A DNA stretch of 10,980 nucleotides, from contig JAFQNZ010000015.1 of NCBI GenBank assembly GCA_017395715.1, forward strand, positions 1 through 10,980. Direction: 5' to 3'. A program made the translations under genes and the position numbers. Every line of letters begins with the position of its first letter. Position 1 is the stretch's first letter. The notes beneath the pieces were generated by a model. That model made no database searches. It was given only the letters and a program-made list of their open reading frames with translations, and was not told the origin of the DNA. The stretch is from Clostridia bacterium. Its GTDB lineage: Bacteria > Bacillota > Clostridia > Oscillospirales > CAG-272. Shown in pieces: positions 7,026 through 10,980 of the stretch.

Positions 7026-7907
7026 TTACAGACCGAAGGCGTCCGACACGCAGTCGGTGATGATATTGCCTGCGGTTTTGGGAGAGAATTTCCCCGGTAA
7101 GCCGAGGGCGGAGATGACGTGTGTGCCATGCTGTGCGGCTTCGCGCAGATCGATCCCGCCGGGCGGAGAAGCAAGCTCGATGATAACGGCATCTTGGGGC
7201 AGTGCTGAGAGAATCTCCCCTGTGATAACGGTGGCGGGTACGGTGTTGAAGATCATGTCACAGCTTGCGGCAAGGGATAAAAACGAGGCGTAGCTTTCGC
7301 CGCCGAGTCCTTGCGACCAAGCAAGGGCGCGGTCAGATGCGCGCCGTGCGATGACGGTGACGTTTGCGCCGAGGTCTTTCAGTGTTGTGGCAAGCATCTT
7401 GCCGATTCTGCCGTAGCCGACAACCAAAATGTCGGCGCCGTTTAATGTGATGGGCGTTTCGCGGATGGCAATGGCAAGAGCACCCTCAACTGTGGCGCGC
7501 GCGTTGCGGATGGCAAAGCTTTCGCTTGCGGCATAGTCAAAGGCTTCAAAGCCTTCGGGCAAGGTGGCGCCCAAAAGCCCTGCCGCGATTTTTTGTCTTG
7601 CACAGAGCAAGGGAAAAAGAGAGGTGATCTTGATTTTTTGGGTGGAAAGAGGGGCGTTGATATGAATACCGTCACGGCTGTAGGGCAAGGGGAGCAGTAC
7701 GAGAATGGCGGAGAAGAGCGCTTCTGCAAGGCTATCTGCTTTGATGATACCATCGAAACTCCGGCTGTCTCCCACAATGTCAAGACCGTAAACGTGGCAT
7801 TCATACCCTTTGACAGAAAAGGCTTTTGCCGCTTCGAGCTGTCTGAGATCGCCGCCGATCACGGCAATCTTGCCAAGCGGCTTTTTCATTTCGGGTGTGT
7901 CCTTCAT
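7026..7907 (-). CDS. dpaA: Dipicolinate synthase subunit A (SpoVFA)
   Basis: This 293-residue NAD(P)-dependent subunit catalyses dipicolinic acid formation, used to load the forespore with calcium dipicolinate. It has two Rossmann-like halves. The N-terminal one carries KIAVIGGDLRQLEAAKAF (13-30). The second shows GADILVVGYGRIGK (157-170), a GxGxxG nucleotide-binding motif. Other family marks are RNARATVEGALAIAI (134-148), IIELASPPGGIDL and the end motif LPGKFSPKTAGNII. The length is near the typical 295-300. Start 7907 has AAAGGAAG about 10 bp upstream. Met7 (position 7889) is a possible alternative with AAGGA in front. It is the first gene of a four-gene operon with a possible sigma-K promoter upstream. 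Its presence indicates an endospore former that uses DpaAB rather than the EtfA route. Confidence 0.95.
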   Translation of the reverse strand: MKDTPEMKKPLGKIAVIGGDLRQLEAAKAFSVKGYECHVYGLDIVGDSRSFDGIIKADSLAEALFSAILVLLPLPYSRDGIHINAPLSTQKIKITSLFPLLCARQKIAAGLLGATLPEGFEAFDYAASESFAIRNARATVEGALAIAIRETPITLNGADILVVGYGRIGKMLATTLKDLGANVTVIARRASDRALAWSQGLGGESYASFLSLAASCDMIFNTVPATVITGEILSALPQDAVIIELASPPGGIDLREAAQHGTHVISALGLPGKFSPKTAGNIITDCVSDAFGL

Positions 7908-7934
7908 GGTGTTTTATCTTCCTTTACGGCAAGG

Positions 7935-8024
7935 GTATGAAAGGCTTTTGGCTCTTTCTGTAACAGTATATGAAGGCTTTTGGCTTTCGTGAGAGGGAAA
8001 GAGGTGGTATGAAGGACATTGGTT
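7935..8024. repeat. Three degenerate direct repeats of an 18-19 bp unit
   Basis: The unit GTATGAAAGGCTTTTGGCT (7935-7953) recurs as ATATGAAGGCTTTTGGCT (7968-7985) and, more diverged, as GTATGAAGGACATTGGTT (8007-8024). Spacings are 33 and 39 bp. The first two copies are followed by CTCTTTC and TTC. On the minus strand each copy ends in CATA, so the repeats overlap the possible dpa promoter. The role is unknown: operator sites or decayed repeat DNA. Confidence 0.5.
7964..7991 (-). promoter_or_regulatory. Possible sigma-K-type sporulation promoter for the dpa operon
   Basis: Reading the minus strand, CAC (7989-7991) and CATATACTG (7964-7972) are separated by 16 bp. This approximates the Bacillus sigma-K consensus (AC, about 16-17 bp, CATAnnnTA), with one mismatch in the -10 end. 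It lies about 57 bp upstream of the dpaA ATG. Sigma-K control of dpaA is established in B. subtilis. Here it is inferred from a loose motif match. No convincing sigma-A promoter was seen in this interval. Confidence 0.35.
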
Positions 8025-8043
8025 GCATTGATTCAAAGTGTGT

Positions 8044-8220
8044 CACCTCATCCGTCATCCTTCGGATGCCACCTTCTCCCACTGGAGAAGGCTCTTGCGG
8101 CACGACTTTTTGTTTAATCAAGTGATATAAACTACACTTGATTGTAAAAAAGAGCATTCACTCCAATGCCTTCTCCAGCGGGAGAAGGTGGCACGAGCTT
8201 GGCGAGTGACGGATGAGGTG
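8044..8220. repeat. 177-bp MITE-like palindromic element
   Basis: Terminal inverted repeats start with a perfect 14-bp match, CACCTCATCCGTCA (8044-8057) against TGACGGATGAGGTG (8207-8220). After a variable spacer comes a second block of 26 bp matching with one mismatch (8067-8092 against 8168-8193), itself a hairpin of the type CCTTCTCC/GGAGAAGG. The centre holds a perfect 9-bp inverted repeat, AATCAAGTG (8116-8124) and CACTTGATT (8135-8143). The sequence is non-coding and could fold into one long stem. Similar elements are, from memory, abundant in gut Clostridia. No target-site duplication was recognisable. Confidence 0.75.
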
Positions 8221-8242
8221 TCGGTATTGTTTCGTACGACAC

Positions 8243-8278
8243 AAAAAAGGATTTCGCAAATCGCAAAATCCCTTTTGT
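8243..8278. other. Imperfect hairpin between the palindromic element and the GH76 gene
   Basis: AAAAAGGATTT (left arm) can pair with AAATCCCTTTT (right arm) around TCGCAAATCGCA-type loop sequence, with a bulge. On the minus strand it follows the GH76 terminator and could act as a second, weaker stop. On its own it is not convincing. Confidence 0.3.
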
Positions 8279-8288
8279 CTTCAATCTG

Positions 8289-8318
8289 AAAGAAGTTCCG
8301 CTTGTGCGGAACTTCTTT
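8289..8318 (-). terminator. Rho-independent terminator of the GH76 gene
   Basis: AAAGAAGTTCCGC (8289-8301) and GCGGAACTTCTTT (8306-8318) form a perfect 13-bp stem with a 4-base loop, starting 8 bp after the GH76 stop. The T-rich tract is the 3' arm of the stem itself, on either strand. It lies in the right place to end the mannanase transcript. Confidence 0.75.
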
Positions 8319-8326
8319 TGCAGTTT

Positions 8327-9292
8327 TTATATACAGTTGAACATAACGCCGACAGCGGCACTTGTGCCGAATACATCATAGTAGATCTCTTCGGTTTGGG
8401 TGGCGAATTTGGTCATAATAATGCCTTCGGAGTTGCGGTGAGAATAAGCGGCATCGGCATTTTTGCGAAGCCATTCGATGTATTCGGGCTTGTTTTCCGA
8501 AAGGGCATAGAGACGTATCCAGCGGGAAAGGATGGCTTTGAAGCCGATGACATCGTTGCCCCAATCTTCGTTATCCATTACCTCGCCGTGATACATTTCG
8601 TTCATGGTGAAGGAGGCGGCAGCGGCGGCGCGGTTTTTGTAAACTTCATCCTTGTAGTGGAAGTAAAGCAGCATATTGCCGCCGATGTAAGTGCCTTGGT
8701 TGTAGGTGGAAGACCACTTATTGATCTCACCGTTTAATTTGATGCAGTCATACACCTTGCCGATCTCTTCTTCGGCGAGTGTTTTGACAGTCCATTCCAT
8801 GACGTCTTTTGCTTTTTCAAAATAAGATTCGTCTTTACTGATTTCGCCAATCAGACAAGCGGCAATCACGCCGGGGCAGTTGACGCAGGCGTTTTTGGTT
8901 TGATTGTCGATACGCCACCAGAGTCCGCCACCAAGATCATCACTCGCCGAGCGCGGCCAAACGTAATCAAGATTGGCTTTGGCGGTGTCGTAATATTTCC
9001 TGATGCCTGTCAGCTTGTAGGCTCTTGCCATGGCAATGATCGCCCACATGATGTCATCGTTGTAAATGTTGCCTTCCCACACGTTGCCGTGCTGATTGAC
9101 AAATGCGGTATAAACCTCTTCGATATAATCGGCGTATTTTGGGTTGCCTGTGATTTCGTAGGCGTCGTCGATGATCTCAAAGATCTCGGCGGTATCCCAG
9201 AAGTCTGCTCTTTCAAAGATTCCGTTTTTGTAATACTTGTCAATGTAGCGGTCAAAGCATTCGTCAGCTCTTGCGATCAGTTGCGCTTTCAT
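8327..9292 (-). CDS. Glycoside hydrolase family 76 protein, alpha-1,6-mannanase-like
   Basis: This is a 321-residue (alpha/alpha)6-barrel glycosidase of the GH76 type. GH76 enzymes cleave alpha-1,6-linked mannan, as in yeast cell walls, by a retaining mechanism with two adjacent aspartates. Here NIYNDDIMWAI carries Asp79-Asp80 at the catalytic-pair position. Further family marks are SDDLGGGLWW (117-126), KNACVNCPGVIAA (133-145) and YNQGTYIGGNMLL (198-210). No signal peptide or anchor is visible, so the protein appears cytosolic and would act on imported oligosaccharides. Start 9292 is chosen because AAAAGGA lies upstream, although its spacing is long (about 12 nt). The in-frame ATG at 9325 has no ribosome binding site and sits about 17 nt from the expected transcript start. 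It is a single-gene unit with its own promoter and terminator, and no transporter is nearby. Confidence 0.85.
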   Translation of the reverse strand: MKAQLIARADECFDRYIDKYYKNGIFERADFWDTAEIFEIIDDAYEITGNPKYADYIEEVYTAFVNQHGNVWEGNIYNDDIMWAIIAMARAYKLTGIRKYYDTAKANLDYVWPRSASDDLGGGLWWRIDNQTKNACVNCPGVIAACLIGEISKDESYFEKAKDVMEWTVKTLAEEEIGKVYDCIKLNGEINKWSSTYNQGTYIGGNMLLYFHYKDEVYKNRAAAAASFTMNEMYHGEVMDNEDWGNDVIGFKAILSRWIRLYALSENKPEYIEWLRKNADAAYSHRNSEGIIMTKFATQTEEIYYDVFGTSAAVGVMFNCI

Positions 9293-9348
9293 GGGGGTGT
9301 ACCGTCCTTTTATCAAACTTCCCATTACGGGATAAAATATCTGCTTTT

Positions 9349-9377
9349 ATTCTATCGTTTTTGTGTGATACTGTCAA
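9349..9377 (-). promoter_or_regulatory. Sigma-A promoter of the GH76 gene
   Basis: On the minus strand, a perfect TTGACA (9372-9377) and TAGAAT (9349-9354) are spaced by exactly 17 bp. The predicted leader to the 9292 start is about 50 nt. No obvious operator palindrome or cre-like site was noticed. Confidence 0.85.
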
Positions 9378-9418
9378 TGGCTTTTTTGAATTTTGTTTCT
9401 TTTTGTGACAAAATAAAC

Positions 9419-9452
9419 AAAAAAAATACGGATTGCAGGGCTCTGCAATCCG
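9419..9452 (-). terminator. Rho-independent terminator of the lipoprotein operon
   Basis: CGGATTGCAG (9429-9438) and CTGCAATCCG (9443-9452) form a perfect 10-bp stem with a 4-base loop. On the minus strand it is followed by TATTTTTTTT. It lies 21 bp after the lipoprotein stop codon and separates this operon from the GH76 promoter. Confidence 0.9.
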
Positions 9453-9473
9453 CATGAAAATACTTTTTTGTGT

Positions 9474-9701
9474 TTATGCCGATGTTTCGGGCAGGTTTGT
9501 GGGGTTTTCGTAGCTGTTAAAAGGACTCATGTTGGTGTACGGTGTTTCGTCGAAAACTTCAATGTTCAAAGGCGTTTTTTCCTCTGTTGAAGTGACGGGC
9601 GGCGTGCCGATGGAAAGTGGCGGTGAATCTTCATCTTGACATGCTGTGAAGAGTGTTGAAAGTAGGAAGAGAGCGAGTAAAACAAATGCAAGCTTTTTCA
9701 T
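9474..9701 (-). CDS. Small putative lipoprotein
   Basis: The 75-residue product starts with MKK and a hydrophobic stretch (residues 4-19), then FTAC with Cys21 as the probable lipidated cysteine; Phe at -3 makes the lipobox slightly atypical. The mature part is only about 55 residues, acidic and rich in Pro, Thr, Ser and Asn (for example TPPVTSTEEKTP), so it is probably a disordered peptide displayed outside the membrane. The ATG has GAAAGGATT upstream. It follows the large repeat-domain gene by 27 bp and ends at a strong terminator, so it is the last gene of that operon. No family was recognised. Confidence 0.7.
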   Translation of the reverse strand: MKKLAFVLLALFLLSTLFTACQDEDSPPLSIGTPPVTSTEEKTPLNIEVFDETPYTNMSPFNSYENPTNLPETSA

Positions 9702-9728
9702 GGGGAAATCCTTTCATAGGGGAGTGTG

Positions 9729-10980
9729 TCATTTGACACTGTTAACAAGTTCGGCAAGGTCTTCAATCGCGAAGGTGAGCGATGAGAGGGGAGTGGTGGA
9801 GTAAGTGCCTTCGGGAAGCTTTTCGAGGGTTTTTTCGTTATAATCGGTGCGGTAGTAAGCGTCGATTTTGATCTTGGCGGTCTCACCTTTGAGCTCGATG
9901 TTGTTGAGAAGCATGGTGAAAATGTATCCGCGCTCAATGCCGAAATCCTTGGGTGTGATGGGGTCGGTATTACCGAAAATAGAGGGGTAGAGCGTGGAAA
10001 TTTCAATTTCCTCATTTTCTACCGGAATCTGGTTTTGTTCTTCGTCAAGCTCGTAGATCGGCCTACCGTTTTTATCGTATGCCGAGAAGACAAAAACAAG
10101 CTTTTCTAAGTAACGTGTGGGTACGGCAGAAGCAATCTGCATGGCAAAAAGGTCATTGCGTTCTTTGGAAACGCGGACTTTGAAAAGTCCGTTACCCACG
10201 GCGTTGCCGTTTTCTTTGCTGAAATCTTTCCAATCGCTGTAATCAAGGGGTTGATAGGTGTACGTGCTGACCGAAATGCCGCGATAGGTCACAACACATT
10301 CGTTGACAAGCTCAATGAAGTTGTGCTGGGTGGAAATAACCGGATATTCAAGCGCGTTTGCCGAATAGTATGCCACAATGTTCAAGTCGTAGGCTTCGTA
10401 AAGTACGGTGTTCAAGTCTTTTGTCAGCGTAATCACAGCAAGATAGGCGCTGTCCAGACCGAAGTCTTTGGCTGTCAAAGTTTCCTTTTCGGAAATGACC
10501 GTTCGGTAGAGCGTGTTGGTGCGCTCGCGGCGAATCTGTGTTTGCACGCCGAGATGGTCGCTTTCGCCTTCGATTTCGGTTTCGGTGAAGCGGTAACGGA
10601 TGCCGACCGTGGTGTTATCGTCCGACGGGATGGCGTAGCAGAGGTACATTTTCACATTGCCGTTGGCATCCGGTGCGGAGGCACCCAGAAAATAGTTTTT
10701 GCTGAGCGTAACACCTTCTTCTGCCTTGATCGTGGCGGCGTTTTCCGGGCTCATTTCATATTTGTTCCACTTTTGTACGTCGACGATCGGGCTGACTTCT
10801 TTCACGTCAAAAGATTTGGGTGAGGAAAGAATATGTTCATACAAAAGCTCTTGAATGTAAAAAGTCTGCTTGGCGGTGTAGATCTTCTGATCGCCGATGA
10901 CGTAATAAGCGGCAACCTCATAGGCAAGATCGTCATCATTTGTGGCAACTCGTTCGAGTGTGCGTTGGAAGAGATATCCC
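9729..10980 (-). CDS. Unrecognised protein with tandem repeated domains, N-terminal part outside the window
   Basis: The frame is open from the window edge (about residue GYLFQRTLERV) to a TGA at 9729, about 417 codons. An internal TTG at 10844 is not the true start because coding continues upstream. No known family was recognised. A unit of about 171-179 residues repeats. The strand motif AYY occurs at 10902-10910 (VAAYYVIGDQ), 10365-10373 (IVAYYSANAL) and 9852-9860 (IDAYYRTDYN). T-x-KDFG followed by a Y-rich strand occurs at 10458-10469 (KDFGLDSAYLAVITL) and 9939-9950 (KDFGIERGYIFTMLL). The product is rich in beta-strand-like Tyr/Thr/Val, and it shares an operon with a small lipoprotein, so an extracytoplasmic location is likely but unproven. 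A signal peptide, if any, lies outside. Confidence 0.75.
   Translation of the reverse strand, partial: GYLFQRTLERVATNDDDLAYEVAAYYVIGDQKIYTAKQTFYIQELLYEHILSSPKSFDVKEVSPIVDVQKWNKYEMSPENAATIKAEEGVTLSKNYFLGASAPDANGNVKMYLCYAIPSDDNTTVGIRYRFTETEIEGESDHLGVQTQIRRERTNTLYRTVISEKETLTAKDFGLDSAYLAVITLTKDLNTVLYEAYDLNIVAYYSANALEYPVISTQHNFIELVNECVVTYRGISVSTYTYQPLDYSDWKDFSKENGNAVGNGLFKVRVSKERNDLFAMQIASAVPTRYLEKLVFVFSAYDKNGRPIYELDEEQNQIPVENEEIEISTLYPSIFGNTDPITPKDFGIERGYIFTMLLNNIELKGETAKIKIDAYYRTDYNEKTLEKLPEGTYSTTPLSSLTFAIEDLAELVNSVK

Noticed and set aside
8044..8220. Target-site duplication around the 177-bp palindrome
   Set aside because: The flanks (ending GTGT on the left, beginning TCGG on the right) show no convincing direct repeat.
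7935..8220. CRISPR array
   Set aside because: Repeats are few, diverged and unevenly spaced, the palindromic element is a single inverted pair, and no cas gene is present.

Overview
The window looks like a chromosomal segment from a low-to-mid-GC, spore-forming member of the Clostridia, probably an uncultured gut or anaerobe lineage near Oscillospirales. This is inference. The clues are a dipicolinate synthase pair (dpaA/dpaB), a clostridial-type BTAD regulator, strong Shine-Dalgarno sites of the AAAGGA/GAAGGAGG kind, canonical sigma-A promoters with 17-bp spacers, and two types of non-coding inverted-repeat element of the sort found in such genomes. The species cannot be named from sequence alone.

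Layout. Positions 1-1784 (minus) hold most of htpG (Hsp90), with its C-terminal end outside the window. Positions 1909-3021 (minus) encode a SARP/BTAD-type regulator with a degenerate GGDEF-like tail. A 379-bp divergent intergenic region follows, with one promoter for each direction, a hairpin and a 92-bp inverted-repeat element. Two plus-strand genes come next: a flavin reductase/flavoredoxin-like protein (3401-4003) and a PlsC-type lysophosphatidate acyltransferase (4046-4897). The acyltransferase promoter lies inside the last codons of the flavin reductase gene. Two terminators close this block, and the second is bidirectional.

Positions 5012-7907 (minus) form a compact four-gene operon read as dpaA, dpaB, a DUF3343 protein and a class-V aminotransferase/cysteine-desulfurase-like enzyme. 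The first two make dipicolinic acid for the spore core. The last two look like a sulfur or selenium handling pair. A possible sigma-K promoter precedes dpaA, as expected for mother-cell dipicolinate synthesis. The 419-bp region upstream (7908-8326) contains no gene. It holds that promoter, a threefold degenerate direct repeat, a 177-bp palindromic MITE-like element and two hairpins.

Positions 8327-9292 (minus) encode a GH76-family alpha-1,6-mannanase-like protein without a signal peptide, driven by a near-consensus sigma-A promoter. The right end (9474-10980, minus) carries the downstream part of an operon: a long unrecognised protein with a tandemly repeated domain, cut by the window edge, followed by a small lipoprotein and a strong terminator.

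No tRNA, rRNA, CRISPR array, transposase or phage gene was seen. The most notable observations are the dpaAB-DUF3343-desulfurase operon, the two palindromic elements, the repeat-domain protein with its lipoprotein partner, and the degenerate GGDEF-like tail of the BTAD regulator.
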